Source: Gloeothece verrucosa PCC 7822 (GTDB taxonomy: Bacteria; Cyanobacteriota; Cyanobacteriia; Cyanobacteriales; Microcystaceae). Taken from it: 64,000 bases of DNA. The position numbers and the translations under genes were made by a program. Shown one piece after another: positions 19,682 to 28,927 of this stretch (the first letter of the stretch is position 1; the number at the start of each line of letters is the position of its first letter). The notes under the pieces were generated by a model. The model was not told where the DNA came from and did no database searches. It was given only the letters and a program-made list of their open reading frames with translations. The stretch is taken from positions 744,001 through 808,000 of the forward strand of contig NC_014533.1 in the NCBI RefSeq assembly GCF_000147335.1, given 5' to 3'.

Positions 19682-19705
19682 AGCTCCCTATTGGGGAGTT
19701 TTTTA
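19682..19705 (+). terminator. rho-independent terminator
   Basis: CTCCC (19684-19688), loop TATTG, GGGAG (19694-19698), then TTTTTTAT. Ends the secreted-protein transcript. Confidence 0.75.
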
Positions 19706-19772
19706 TTTAATCCCAATAATAAATATTTATTTTTATTTCAAAAGTTATAAATTTTAACTCAACAGCTTTACT

Positions 19773-19785
19773 CTTAAGATAGATT
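19773..19785 (+). promoter_or_regulatory. recurrent upstream motif, copy 2 (CTTAAGATAGATT)
   Basis: About 130 bases before the stress-protein gene at 19915; shares CTTAAGATAGA with 12051 and 28012. Confidence 0.35.
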
Positions 19786-19914
19786 AAATTTGCTAAAATA
19801 ATTTTTATACTGTTATTAAATTAAAACTCAGTCAAAATTATTAGATGAGTTTTAAATATCTTAAAATTAAATAGTGGATATAAACTGTTACTAAGACAGT
19901 TGGAAGATAGAATC

Positions 19915-20553
19915 ATGAATAATACTTCAAATATAACTAACCCTTCTAAATTAGCCATAGGAATTTTTAGCAATAGCTCAATGGCTAAACAAGCAATTCA
20001 AGAATTAAAAAATATTGGCTTTGCTGAAAACAAAATTTTTCTGCTTACTCAAGACAATAATATCAGATCAGCCCCAAAAGACGATATTAGCGTTACTCAA
20101 AAAATTATTGGTAACAAAAGCAATGAAGGAACAAAAACGGGTGCTATCGCGGGTATTTTAGTAGGAACATTTACAGGAATTTTAGTAGGTTTAGGAGCGA
20201 TCGCCATTCCGGGTGTTGGCCCGATTCTTTTAGCCAGTGCTGAGGGAACAGCTTTAGTAACTACCTTAGCAGGAAGTGCGATAGGCACAGCTACAGGTGC
20301 TGTTTTAGGAGGTTTGATTGGTTTGGGTATTCCCAAAAAGCAAGCCAAAATTTATGAAAAACATTTTAAAACCGAATCGGATAGCGCTCTGGTTGTGGTT
20401 CAGGGAAACCGAGAAAATATTAAACGAGCAGAATCTTTAATGCTTTCTTTAGGAATTCAAGAATGGAATGTTTATAATTTGCCTCCAACTCAAAATGATT
20501 TAGCCCAAAGTGAGCCAATAGCCGTAGTTCTTAACCTTCAAGAAATTCTTTAA
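19915..20553 (+). CDS. general-stress-protein-like, glycine-zipper protein (paralogue 1)
   Basis: 212 residues. An N-terminal alpha/beta part (AIGIFSNSSMAKQAIQELKNIGF) resembles the YflT/GSP17M general stress domain; a central glycine-zipper hairpin (GAIAGILVGTFTGILVGLGAIAIPGVG, about residues 75-140) can insert in or lie on membranes; the C-terminus returns to the alpha/beta fold. ATG 19915 with GGAAG upstream is preferred over the TTG at 19900. A close relative lies at 21985. Such proteins are induced by cold, salt or drought in cyanobacteria; regulation here is inference. Confidence 0.75.
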   Translation: MNNTSNITNPSKLAIGIFSNSSMAKQAIQELKNIGFAENKIFLLTQDNNIRSAPKDDISVTQKIIGNKSNEGTKTGAIAGILVGTFTGILVGLGAIAIPGVGPILLASAEGTALVTTLAGSAIGTATGAVLGGLIGLGIPKKQAKIYEKHFKTESDSALVVVQGNRENIKRAESLMLSLGIQEWNVYNLPPTQNDLAQSEPIAVVLNLQEIL

Positions 20554-20586
20554 CATAAGTTTTTTAAAAATAGGAGGACATTACCA

Positions 20587-21048
20587 ATGAATAAATTTAC
20601 GCTATTAATACTCAGTAGTTTCTTAATCATCGGGGCTGTTGGATGTAGTAATGTCGCTAGAACTAGCAGAGATGCACCCACCACTTTAGATGGTTCTGTA
20701 CAAAATCCCCAGGACGTTCGAGAAACAAGAGAAGACGCAGAAAGTAAGATTCGCCAAGCGCAACTTAATGCCGATATTCGGGCACGAGAAGAACGGAATC
20801 AATGGTCAGACAATGAGCTAGAAAGAACCGATGCTGATCTACAAAGCGAAGTCCGCGCTAAATTAGAGGCAAACATTCCTCGTGGCCAGCTAACAGTTAA
20901 GGCCGAAGATGGGGTTGTTACAATAGTAGGTGTAGTTCCCAATCAAAAAGAATATCAAACTATTGAGCCATTGGCAAAAGAAATTAAAGGAGTTAAAGCC
21001 GTTAATGTTAATGTTGAGGTTGTCCCTCCTACTCCTACTAAAAGATAA
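20587..21048 (+). CDS. BON-domain lipoprotein (OsmY-like)
   Basis: 153 residues with a lipoprotein signal (LSSFLIIGAVGC, Cys about residue 20), a charged linker, and a C-terminal BON domain (about residues 83-147: DADLQSEVRAKLEANIP, VKAEDGVVTIVGVVPNQKE). BON domains bind phospholipid and often protect envelopes during osmotic stress. Strong ribosome binding site AGGAGG. It follows the stress protein by 33 bases, so the two are probably one operon. Confidence 0.85.
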   Translation: MNKFTLLILSSFLIIGAVGCSNVARTSRDAPTTLDGSVQNPQDVRETREDAESKIRQAQLNADIRAREERNQWSDNELERTDADLQSEVRAKLEANIPRGQLTVKAEDGVVTIVGVVPNQKEYQTIEPLAKEIKGVKAVNVNVEVVPPTPTKR

Positions 21049-21275
21049 TTATTTTGTATTATGGGCTAACACTTGCATATTATCAAATGAAAGGTGCAGC
21101 GATAAAGCCATGAACAAAAATTGAGGAACAGATAGTTAAGGTTGCAACTGTCCATGCTTCCTCAATTATCGTTTTTTCTAGGTACATACTCTCATCAATA
21201 GAGCGGTGATAGCGATTGAATTAAACCATTTTAATTCATTTACAATGATTTTATTTTTTTTAAACTAATGTAACG

Positions 21276-22016
21276 ATGAATCCTATAAATTTTCCTCACA
21301 AAAATACTCTGGAACGCGAACGACATGAAATTTTGCAACAGCTTGAAGAATGGCTTGATGTTCCCATGCTAATTCTTAGCTTTATTTGGCTGATTTTGTT
21401 TGTTGCTGAACTAATTTGGGGTCTTACGCCTTTTCTAGATGTTTTAGAAACGGCAATTTGGGTGCTTTTTGGACTAAACTTTGCTTTAGAATTTATCATT
21501 GCTCCTCGCAAATTAGCCTATCTTAAACAAAATTGGTTAACGGCTTTTTCTTTAGCTCTGCCTGCCATACGTTTATTGCGCTTCGTGCGCTATTTACAAC
21601 TTTTAAAGAGCGTTCACAGTGTACGCGGTTTGAAATTAATACGATTGATCTTGCGAACTAATCGAGGAATGCGATCTCTGTCCGGTAGTTTTCAAAGGCG
21701 GGGTTTTGGTTATGTCCTTGGATTAACCACTTTAGTGATCTTTTTGGGAGCAGCCGGAATGTATGCTTTTGAAGGGGATGTTCCTAATACCGGCTTATCC
21801 AATTTCGGCACAGCTTTATGGTGGACAGCAATGATTATGACGACAATGGGTTCAGATTATTTCCCAAAAACTCCCGAAGGTCGTCTTTTATGTTGGTTTT
21901 TGGCTCTTTATGCTTTCGCTGTTTTTGGTTATGTAAGTGCTACCCTGGCTACATTTTTTATTGGTAGAATTGGAGAACAAAATTATGATTATGGAAAGAC
22001 CACCACTGAATGCTAA
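21276..22016 (+). CDS. voltage-gated-type ion channel
   Basis: 246 residues with six hydrophobic segments; an S4-like segment rich in Arg/Lys (AIRLLRFVRYLQLLKSVHSV, about residues 96-115) and a pore loop ending TTMGSDYFP (about residues 188-196), which takes the place of the TVGYGD filter of K+ channels. The altered filter makes K+ selectivity uncertain. Its 3' end overlaps the next gene by 32 bases, pointing to coupled expression with the second glycine-zipper protein. Confidence 0.82.
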   Translation: MNPINFPHKNTLERERHEILQQLEEWLDVPMLILSFIWLILFVAELIWGLTPFLDVLETAIWVLFGLNFALEFIIAPRKLAYLKQNWLTAFSLALPAIRLLRFVRYLQLLKSVHSVRGLKLIRLILRTNRGMRSLSGSFQRRGFGYVLGLTTLVIFLGAAGMYAFEGDVPNTGLSNFGTALWWTAMIMTTMGSDYFPKTPEGRLLCWFLALYAFAVFGYVSATLATFFIGRIGEQNYDYGKTTTEC

Positions 22017-22554
22017 TCCCCAAACAGGAGGTATTCATCAACGCGCTGTAGGTGTGTTCCAAAAATCTGAAGATCTTGAAAATGCGATTCGCGGCCTTAA
22101 AGATGCTGGTTTTAACATGGACAATGTATCTTTAATCGCCCGTAACCCTAAAGAAGTTGAAAAAGCCCAAGACATGACAGGCAATGAAGCCAAAGAAGGT
22201 GCAGCCGCAGGAGCAACAGCAGGGACAGTTCTCGGCGGTGTTGGTGGCTTATTGGTTGGTTTAGGAGTATTATTAGTACCTGGTGCCGGTCCATTTTTAG
22301 CCGCAGGTACTTTAGCAACAACTCTAGCAGGAGCGGGAATTGGTGCTGCTGCTGGCGGGATTGTTGGTGGTTTGGTTGGTTTAGGGATTCCTGAAGAACG
22401 CGCCCAAGCTTATAGTGATCGCATTGAAGCGGGTGATTATTTAATCATGATCAGTGGAACTCAAGATCAAATCCGACAGGCAACAGAAATTTTAAGGAAT
22501 TATTCGATTCAAGACTTTGAAATTTATAGAGAGTCTAATTCTAACCTGTTGTAA
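21985..22554 (+). CDS. general-stress-protein-like, glycine-zipper protein (paralogue 2)
   Basis: 189 residues with the same build as the 19915 product: QRAVGVFQKSEDLENAIRGL start, ETGNEAKEGAAAG-type glycine-zipper hairpin with GAGPFLAAGTLATTLAGAG, then LVGLGIPEERAQAYSDRIEAG. ATG 21985 is chosen because GGAG stands nine bases before it inside the channel gene. Two paralogues flanking a BON lipoprotein and a channel suggest a local duplication that was kept. Confidence 0.75.
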   Translation: MIMERPPLNANPQTGGIHQRAVGVFQKSEDLENAIRGLKDAGFNMDNVSLIARNPKEVEKAQDMTGNEAKEGAAAGATAGTVLGGVGGLLVGLGVLLVPGAGPFLAAGTLATTLAGAGIGAAAGGIVGGLVGLGIPEERAQAYSDRIEAGDYLIMISGTQDQIRQATEILRNYSIQDFEIYRESNSNLL

Positions 22555-22593
22555 AGCACCTTTGTATTTCGTGCGCTTGTCGCTTTCTAAAAG

Positions 22594-22627
22594 TCCCATG
22601 CTGTTTTTTGCAGACGTGGGATTTTTG
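22594..22627 (+). terminator. rho-independent terminator
   Basis: TCCCATG (22594-22600) pairs with CGTGGGA (22615-22621), followed by TTTTT. It ends the channel/stress-protein transcript. Confidence 0.65.
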
Positions 22628-22723
22628 CCGCTCTAACCTAAAGTAAGAGAGTGTTTTTTTGGTGAAGTAGCTGATCAAAACCCAATTTTTTGTTTGACAG
22701 TCTACTTCACCCTAAAAAATTAA

Positions 22724-23053
22724 TTAGGCGACCCCTGCTAAACTAGCGACTTTTTGATATTCACTAGCTGCACGACGACAAGCTTGAGCGCATTTTTGAC
22801 AGTGTTCGTTATCATGTTTAGAACATTCATCCGCACAGGCCTGACAAATGTTAAGGCAAGAATTTACGATATGAGGGATAAATCGAGAATCTCGGCTAAT
22901 ATAGGCAGCAATCGTCCAACACATTTGAGCGCAGTCCCGACAAAGTTTGGCGCATTCAGGCATCTGACCTATGCAAGCATCTCCACAATGTTCGCATTCT
23001 CTGGCACAATGGATAGCCGCATCTAGAATTGACTGATGTTGTTGCTCAGGCAT
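22724..23053 (-). CDS. four-helix-bundle copper-binding protein (Csp-like)
   Basis: 109 residues with about 17 Cys spaced along helices (CARECEHCGDAC, CAKLCRDCAQMC, CLNICQACADEC, CQKCAQACRRA), the pattern of Csp copper-storage proteins and DUF326. It would bind many Cu(I) ions in the core of the bundle. No signal peptide, so a cytosolic Csp3-like type is likely. ATG 23053 follows GGAGG; a TTG at 23065 lies within that site. Confidence 0.85.
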   Translation of the reverse strand: MPEQQHQSILDAAIHCARECEHCGDACIGQMPECAKLCRDCAQMCWTIAAYISRDSRFIPHIVNSCLNICQACADECSKHDNEHCQKCAQACRRAASEYQKVASLAGVA

Positions 23054-23222
23054 ATCTACCTCCAAATTACTAAGATTTGCTTAAACTTGTTGAAAAAGCC
23101 CAAATAATTTGATTTAACTTGACTTAAAAGGACTAATCTACATTGGGCTTAAGATGTCTTTTCTGTTTCCAACTTATAAAAAAAATTTATAGATTATGTC
23201 CTACCACAGAAATAAATACTTT

Positions 23223-23242
23223 TCTAACTTAAGACAGAATTT
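23223..23242 (-). promoter_or_regulatory. 20-base motif AAATTCTGTCTTAAGTTAGA, copy upstream of the copper-binding gene
   Basis: The identical 20-mer occurs on the + strand at 28080-28099, upstream of the cyclopropane synthase gene. Its core resembles the CTTAAGATAGA motif. Position about 170 bases before the start suggests an upstream regulatory site. Confidence 0.4.
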
Positions 23243-23355
23243 GACATTTTGAGCTAATTCCAGATTGACTAGGTTCGGAATTTAATATTTCGACAGGCGT
23301 AATTTTAATAATTCTCCCTAAGCCCGAATTTTTTTTTCGTTATTATTTTTCATCA

Positions 23356-24342
23356 CTAATGCCCACGTTTATTATTATTATCTACTGCGTGAGAATTAGA
23401 TTGTTTATTGAGCAAAGCTTGATAACGAGGCATGGGAACTTGATTTTTGCCGGCTGGCCAGCCTTCTCGTTGACGAGAGCGATCACCATCGGTTTCTTCA
23501 GTTTGATCATGAAATAGAATTTGCTGAGTAGGAAAAGGCAAATCAACGCCGTTAGCCGTAAGCTTATTTTTAATAGCAGTTAATACTTTATCTCTTAAGT
23601 CTAAAGCATCAGAACGGCGAGGGGGTTGAATCCACCAACGGGCACGAATATTAACGGTACTAGCCGCTAAATCTACGACAAGAACATCCGGGGCTGGATC
23701 GCTTAAAACCCCTTCTGTAGAGCGGATAGCTTCTAAAATTAATTGTTTTGCGCCCTCAATATCATCTCCATAACCTATCCCAATATCATACTCTAAACGA
23801 CGGTTTTCAAAAGCCGTATTGACTAAAACCGAATTAGTAAATAATTCAGAATTGGGAATAACGATGCGACGACCATCATAAGTCCGAATGGTTGTTGCCC
23901 GTGTTTCTATATTTTCAACTGTGCCTTCAAAGTCTTTAAAAATAATTTGATCGTTAATTTGAAAAGGTTCAGTGAGTAAAATTAAAATTCCTGCCAAAAA
24001 ATTTTGAAGAATATCTCGAAAAGCAAATCCGATCGCTACTCCACTAATGCCAAGCAGTTGTACTAAATCACCCGCTTTAAAGGAAGGAATAACTATAGAT
24101 AGGGCAATAAATAAACCGACTAAAATAATAATTCCCTGTGCCAAGCGCCCTAAAACTAACGCTAAATTTCGAGCTTGACGACGATGGCGGGTTAATCGCT
24201 TGACTCCCCTTTTAACGACTCTTCCTATTAAAAAAAAGACGAGAAAAACAATAAATTCTAGAAGTAAATTAGGCAGCAGAGCTATGAAATTATTAATCAT
24301 ATCTTGGATTTGATTCCACGCTTTTGATATTTCTATACTCAT
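23356..24342 (-). CDS. MscS-family mechanosensitive channel
   Basis: 328 residues. Three membrane segments (LLLEFIVFLVFFLIG, GIIILVGLFIALSIVIP, the pore helix region VQLLGISGVAIGFAFRDILQNF) are followed by the beta domain FQINDQIIFKDFEGTVENIETRATTI and the C-terminal vestibule domain. This is the small-MscS layout that releases solutes at osmotic downshock. The last 40 residues are hydrophilic and extra. A motif of the shared type lies about 60 bases upstream (24400-24415). Confidence 0.9.
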   Translation of the reverse strand: MSIEISKAWNQIQDMINNFIALLPNLLLEFIVFLVFFLIGRVVKRGVKRLTRHRRQARNLALVLGRLAQGIIILVGLFIALSIVIPSFKAGDLVQLLGISGVAIGFAFRDILQNFLAGILILLTEPFQINDQIIFKDFEGTVENIETRATTIRTYDGRRIVIPNSELFTNSVLVNTAFENRRLEYDIGIGYGDDIEGAKQLILEAIRSTEGVLSDPAPDVLVVDLAASTVNIRARWWIQPPRRSDALDLRDKVLTAIKNKLTANGVDLPFPTQQILFHDQTEETDGDRSRQREGWPAGKNQVPMPRYQALLNKQSNSHAVDNNNKRGH

Positions 24343-24399
24343 GAATTTTTATTTTTTCAAGTTATCATTTATTACTGATAATAAGTCAAGATTACATAA

Positions 24400-24415
24400 A
24401 AAACATCTATCAAAG
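24400..24415 (-). promoter_or_regulatory. recurrent upstream motif, copy 3 (CTTTGATAGATGTTTT)
   Basis: Reads on the minus strand 58-73 bases before the MscS start. Matches 28012-28028 at 14 of 16 or more positions by eye. Confidence 0.4.
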
Positions 24416-24723
24416 GTCGGTAATTAATCTTTTAACTTTTCCTAAAACAACTAATGTTAGTTTTTTTCGCTAATAATGTATGCTACAACGAAGGAGATAA
24501 AACGTTTCTTTTTTCTCATGAGGACGGCCTAACTCCTGCTCTTTGCAAGTACCAGTTGCTGTTGCTTTTCGACGGAAACCGCCTAGCCCGAGAGAGATAT
24601 TCAAGCTCTCCCACAACAAAACATTATTTAATAACTCTTAAAAAAATTAATCACTAATCGAATAAGCTAAAAATAATGCAATTTTTTCCAAAAGCTAGTT
24701 AATTATCTGGTTGGTAATTATCA
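24416..24723. other. gene-free gap
   Basis: A 67-codon frame at 24454-24657 has no ribosome binding site or recognisable product and is not called. An inverted repeat GAGAG(24592)...CTCTC(24607) is present. Nothing else seen. Confidence 0.3.
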
Positions 24724-25179
24724 TTAGATTAAATTTTTTTTTTGAGGGTTATTAATAATATTATTTAAGAATAAAACTGCTACAAAAACAAAAGCAAAAA
24801 GTACAATAATTTTTAGATCGTCGTTTTTAATTTTCAGTAAAGTAAAAATTTTATTGATTAATAAAGTTAACCCATTAGGAACTTCTAAAGCTTTAGAAAT
24901 AATTCCTAATTTATTTTCCTGATCACTTCTCCATTCTTGATAAATATTATAGGTTAATTGTGGCATTGAAGCCTGACCACTTTTTGAAAGAATATTATAT
25001 GTCATTTCAGAAGTAAACAATAAATTTAACTTAGGATGAGTTTCTAAATAGTTACACCAGCTTTTTATAGCATAAGCTAAAGCTACTTCAAATTCGCTAT
25101 TGTTACTTTCATTAAGTTGAGTATTGACTTGCTCAGAAATTTGGTTAATTAAGGTATAAAAATTATTAGGTGAGCGCAT
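24724..25179 (-). CDS. hypothetical protein with C-terminal membrane anchor
   Basis: 151 residues. A soluble, helical N-terminal part of about 125 residues is followed by one hydrophobic segment (IIVLFAFVFVAVLFLNNII, about residues 124-142) and a short basic tail. No family recognised. Lies between the MscS and TPR genes on the same strand; no terminator was seen between it and the TPR gene. Confidence 0.5.
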   Translation of the reverse strand: MRSPNNFYTLINQISEQVNTQLNESNNSEFEVALAYAIKSWCNYLETHPKLNLLFTSEMTYNILSKSGQASMPQLTYNIYQEWRSDQENKLGIISKALEVPNGLTLLINKIFTLLKIKNDDLKIIVLFAFVFVAVLFLNNIINNPQKKNLI

Positions 25180-25283
25180 AATTAATTACAATTCTCTTCT
25201 GGCTAAGTTTATTATGGTTGTAAAATTTAAAAAGCACCTCCTCACATTTTAAATTAAGCTTTTACGGCTGGTTTTGTAAAGCC

Positions 25284-26237
25284 TCATTGATTATTGTTGG
25301 CTTCACCTGTTCCTCTAGCATTCTGCTCGTAGGCAGTTACATTACGAATAGCACGAATTGCATACTCATCATTTGGCCGCACTGATAAAGCTTGACGAAA
25401 ATAAGTTAAAGCACTAGGATAGTCTCCTCGCTCAGTGGCATCGTATCCTAGTCTCATATAGCGATCATAATCCGACTCTCCTTGTGTAGCCCGATTTTCT
25501 TGTTTTCCATTTTTTAGCACATCTTGAACATTCCAGAAAGCCACAGTCGCTAGACGATCATTAGGACGTTCATAAAGGGCGCTGCGAAAATAATTAGCTG
25601 CGGTAGTATAGTCTTTTCGTTGTTGAGCCGCGTATCCTAAACGCATATATCGATCATAGGCTGATTCACCGATATAAAAAGTTGGCTCGGTATTAAGTTG
25701 AGCGTTAGAGCTTCCTTCACCACGATTAATATAGGTGTTGACATTACGCATTCCTTGAGTCGCATAATAATCATTGGGACGTTCTTCGAGTGCCCGTTGA
25801 AAATTAATCAGTGCTGTTTGGTAATCGGCTTTTTCTGTGGCATCGTAAGCAATTCTCATGTAGCGATCGTAATTAGTTTCTTGTTGGGAAACATTATTGT
25901 CCTGCTTGGTAATTTCATCTCTAGCATTCCAATAAGCGATAGTAGCGGCTCTATCTGAAGGCACATAATACAGTGCTTGTCTAAAATACTGGGCAGCCAG
26001 AGAATAATCTTTTCTTTGCATCGCGGCATAACCTAATCTCATAAATTCGGCATAGGCCGATTGAGGTACAGTTGTTGAATTATTTGATTGGGGAATAGAA
26101 GGAGCAGTAGGATAATTACCCGACGGGGGAACTGGCTGGGGTCGGGAACTTGTTCCCGACTGCTGTGCATTAACGGGGTAAGATGTAAACGCGGCTAAAA
26201 ATGCTAAAGTTATTGGGATATATTTTAAAATATTCAT
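25284..26237 (-). CDS. secreted TPR-repeat protein with four units
   Basis: 317 residues with a signal peptide (ITLAFLAAFTSYPVNAQ). Four units of roughly 65-75 residues each begin Y-x-R/E-YMRLGY and contain one TPR-like pair (DYTTAANYFRSALYERPND). Units 1 and 3 share the QRKDY and FWN/YWN forms, units 2 and 4 the DATE and RNV forms, so a two-unit module was duplicated. Likely a periplasmic scaffold; partner unknown. AAGGAAG precedes the ATG. Confidence 0.75.
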   Translation of the reverse strand: MNILKYIPITLAFLAAFTSYPVNAQQSGTSSRPQPVPPSGNYPTAPSIPQSNNSTTVPQSAYAEFMRLGYAAMQRKDYSLAAQYFRQALYYVPSDRAATIAYWNARDEITKQDNNVSQQETNYDRYMRIAYDATEKADYQTALINFQRALEERPNDYYATQGMRNVNTYINRGEGSSNAQLNTEPTFYIGESAYDRYMRLGYAAQQRKDYTTAANYFRSALYERPNDRLATVAFWNVQDVLKNGKQENRATQGESDYDRYMRLGYDATERGDYPSALTYFRQALSVRPNDEYAIRAIRNVTAYEQNARGTGEANNNQ

Positions 26238-26575
26238 AGTTGTCTTCCTTAAAAATTAGGTTGTCAAATCAAGTTTTTGATAGCTCTAGCTAGATTATTT
26301 TTTTTCAGTAGCATTATTTTTATATTTTTGATGAGGATCAAAAAGGGCTTTAGATTAATTAGTAATTAGTTTTACAAAACAAAGACAAGAATTTTGGATT
26401 AATTACAATTATTCTATAATTTTAGTTCCGTTTTTAGATTATATCAGAAAAAGATTAATTACCTCCACCTTTAGAATTAAATGAGTTTATTCCTAAAGTT
26501 AGATAAATTTTATTAAAAAAAATGGGACTTTCTCAAATTAATCGTCAAAATTACTATGATCATATTAAATATTTT

Positions 26576-27859
26576 TTAGGGTTGAGATACAGGAGGTTCT
26601 AAAATAGTCAAATTGACTAGAGGAGTAGCCTTAAACTGTTGTTGTAACTGATTTTGAATTTTTTGAGTTAGCTCAGTCTGTAATTGTTCTTTAGACTGAA
26701 CAAGATTAGTATGAGGTTGAACATAAACAACCGCTAATAAAGTATCTTGATTAGGAATATTAGCACGAGTAAAACGAACATTTGCCTCAACTAAATCCAC
26801 CTCTTGACTTTTTTCAATAACTTGATGAATAGTAGCTGTTGCTCTTTGAGAGCGAGTTGCTCTTTGTAAAGTCGGAGAATCTCTAAACTGAAAAATAATC
26901 AAACTCACCAGTATTACTGTGGTAATTATCAAAGTAACAATAGTAACAGATTTTTTTCCTCGCTTATAGCGTGCCCCACGAGCAGATAAACCATACATAC
27001 GAAATATAATTGCACCTGATAAATTAATTCCTACCAGTTGTAGCAATAAAAGAAATAGACCACTTTTAGTCATATCCCATCGTCCAAGAACGCTACCTAT
27101 TCCAATTAAACCCGCAGGCGGTGCTAAAGAGGCAGCCACTAACATTCCTGTAGCCGCACCTGATACTAAACTACTTCGCTTTGATTGTACTAAATTAAGT
27201 GCCCCTGCTGTTCCTGCGGCTAAGGGAAGTAGCACCGCTACTTCAGAAATTTCACTAATAGAAATCATTTGAGCGGTAGCAATTTGCTGGCGGAAAATCC
27301 AACTGAGTAAGGCACATACAGCTATTGTTACTCCCAAAGCCACAAAATAACGCAATAAACTCCGGCGTAGTAATTGCCAGTCTCCCCGTGCGGTGGCTAG
27401 GGCTGCATTCATGGCTGGACCTGCGAAGGGTGCAATCAGCATAGCCGCTACCAACAAATAACTTTTATTGGTTAATAATCCAATCCAAACCACAATTCCC
27501 GCCATGGCTGCATATCCAAGAAATCCTCGCCAACTTCCAACACTTTGTAACCCTTCTAAAAAAATTTCAATAGGACTGAGTTCTTGAACTTCTTTGACTT
27601 CCTCTGCGGCTTGAGAAGACGGGGGTTTTAGTGCCATTACTCCTTGGGGAGTTAAGGTTATATGCACATCAGCAATATCATCTAATGCCTTTAAAAAATC
27701 TTCTATTTTTCGATTGGATAAATGAACAATTACCTCATCAATAAGACCATTAGGACTCATTGCCTCAAACTGGCTTAGATTACTTCCCTCATGAGCTTGA
27801 GCAATTTCTAAAACTTTTTTTCCTTGTCCTAATGGCACTTGAACTAGCAGTTGACGCAT
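26576..27859 (-). CDS. DUF389 (TIGR00341-type) membrane protein
   Basis: 427 residues. A soluble N-terminal domain (about 1-110) that resembles ACT-like folds (RQLLVQVPLGQGKKVLEIA) is followed by six or so membrane segments (LLVAAMLIAPFAGPAMNAALATARGDW, SLAPPAGLIGIGSVLGRWD, LLQLVGINLSGAIIF) and a C-terminal soluble part. Family function unknown. Faces divergently toward the cyclopropane synthase remnant. Confidence 0.8.
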   Translation of the reverse strand: MRQLLVQVPLGQGKKVLEIAQAHEGSNLSQFEAMSPNGLIDEVIVHLSNRKIEDFLKALDDIADVHITLTPQGVMALKPPSSQAAEEVKEVQELSPIEIFLEGLQSVGSWRGFLGYAAMAGIVVWIGLLTNKSYLLVAAMLIAPFAGPAMNAALATARGDWQLLRRSLLRYFVALGVTIAVCALLSWIFRQQIATAQMISISEISEVAVLLPLAAGTAGALNLVQSKRSSLVSGAATGMLVAASLAPPAGLIGIGSVLGRWDMTKSGLFLLLLQLVGINLSGAIIFRMYGLSARGARYKRGKKSVTIVTLIITTVILVSLIIFQFRDSPTLQRATRSQRATATIHQVIEKSQEVDLVEANVRFTRANIPNQDTLLAVVYVQPHTNLVQSKEQLQTELTQKIQNQLQQQFKATPLVNLTILEPPVSQP

Positions 27860-28011
27860 TGTCTTTTTTTCTGCTTATAAACTTATCCACGTATCGTAAT
27901 ATATCAAATTTTGGCTGAGTTGGTTTCCTTAAATAGGTAGATTTTGGCAAAATTTTTTTGTATTTAAGTATTTTTTTGATAAATTCAGTTTCAATCAAGC
28001 AAAATATAATT

Positions 28012-28028
28012 CTTAAGATAGATGTTTT
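28012..28028 (+). promoter_or_regulatory. recurrent upstream motif, copy 4 (CTTAAGATAGATGTTTT)
   Basis: 137-153 bases before the truncated synthase gene, and 52 bases before the 20-mer at 28080-28099 that also occurs near 23223. Confidence 0.4.
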
Positions 28029-28079
28029 ACTTGGAAAGCGAGAGCCGTTAGTAGAGGATAATTCTTATCTGCTTAATAA

Positions 28080-28099
28080 AAATTCTGTCTTAAGTTAGA
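28080..28099 (+). promoter_or_regulatory. 20-base motif AAATTCTGTCTTAAGTTAGA, copy before the synthase gene
   Basis: Identical to 23223-23242 on the opposite strand. A 20-base match in unrelated intergenic regions is unlikely by chance even in AT-rich DNA. Confidence 0.4.
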
Positions 28100-28164
28100 C
28101 ATTTTCCTAAGATCAAACAATAATATAGGAATTAATTATTGCCGATAGAGTACAGTAAAATAAT

Positions 28165-28776
28165 ATGGAGAATGTTTACTTTTTACCCAATACCTTACAT
28201 TTTTTGTCAAAAAACTTACAAGCCACATTACAGAAATCCTTTGAGACTTGTTTAGCAGAAGCTGATATTAAGATTAATGGTGATCGTCCTTGGGACATTC
28301 AAGTTCATGACCCTAAATTTTATACTCAAATTTTTTTCCTAGGGTCTTTAGGTTTAGGGGAATCTTATCTAGAAGGATGGTGGTATTGCCCTCAATTAGA
28401 TGTTTTGTTTACTAAACTTTTAAGAAATCGTGTACAGGAAAAAATCAGGACCTATAATTTTTGGGGTCAGTGGGAAATTCTCAAAACCGCTTGGTTTAAT
28501 TTACAAACAATAACCAGAAGTTTTCAAGTTGGTCGCCATCATTATAATTTAGACAAAAATATCTATGAAAAGATGTTAGATTCCCGCTTGACTTATAGCT
28601 GTGGTTATTGGCGAAATGCTACGACTTTAGAAGAAGCACAAGAAGCAAAACTTGACCTTATTTGTCGAAAATTGAAATTAGAAAAAGGAATGACTCTTCT
28701 CGATGTTGGTTGTGGATGGGGAAGCTTAATAAAATATATGGAATGGCTGAACACAAAAATTATATTAGTGATGTAG
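28165..28776 (+). pseudogene. cfa: cyclopropane-fatty-acyl-phospholipid synthase, 3'-truncated
   Basis: The first about 190 residues match the family: FETCLAEADIKINGDRPWDIQVHDPKFY, LGLGESYLEGWW, HYNLDKNIYEKMLD, TYSCGYWRNA and the SAM-binding motif LLDVGCGWGSL. Right after that the match ends and the frame closes with EWLNTKIILVM. More than 170 residues of the methyltransferase core are missing. A second frame across the end reads ISDVAQQVELLIQARD, which looks like the end of another gene, so a deletion fused two genes. Not expected to be active. Confidence 0.82.
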
Positions 28777-28927
28777 CACAGCAGGTTGAGTTGTTAATCC
28801 AAGCAAGAGATTAAGTTTTTTATTTAACTGGGTAAAATCCCAGCTTTTTTCAGCTAAAATGTCTTACTTTTAATTTAAATTAATTCTTGAATATCTATTA
28901 ATCAAATTAACTAAAATTTTTTAAAAA

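Noticed and set aside
24454..24657. 67-codon + strand frame between MscS and the next gene
   Set aside because: No ribosome binding site, odd composition and no recognisable motif.
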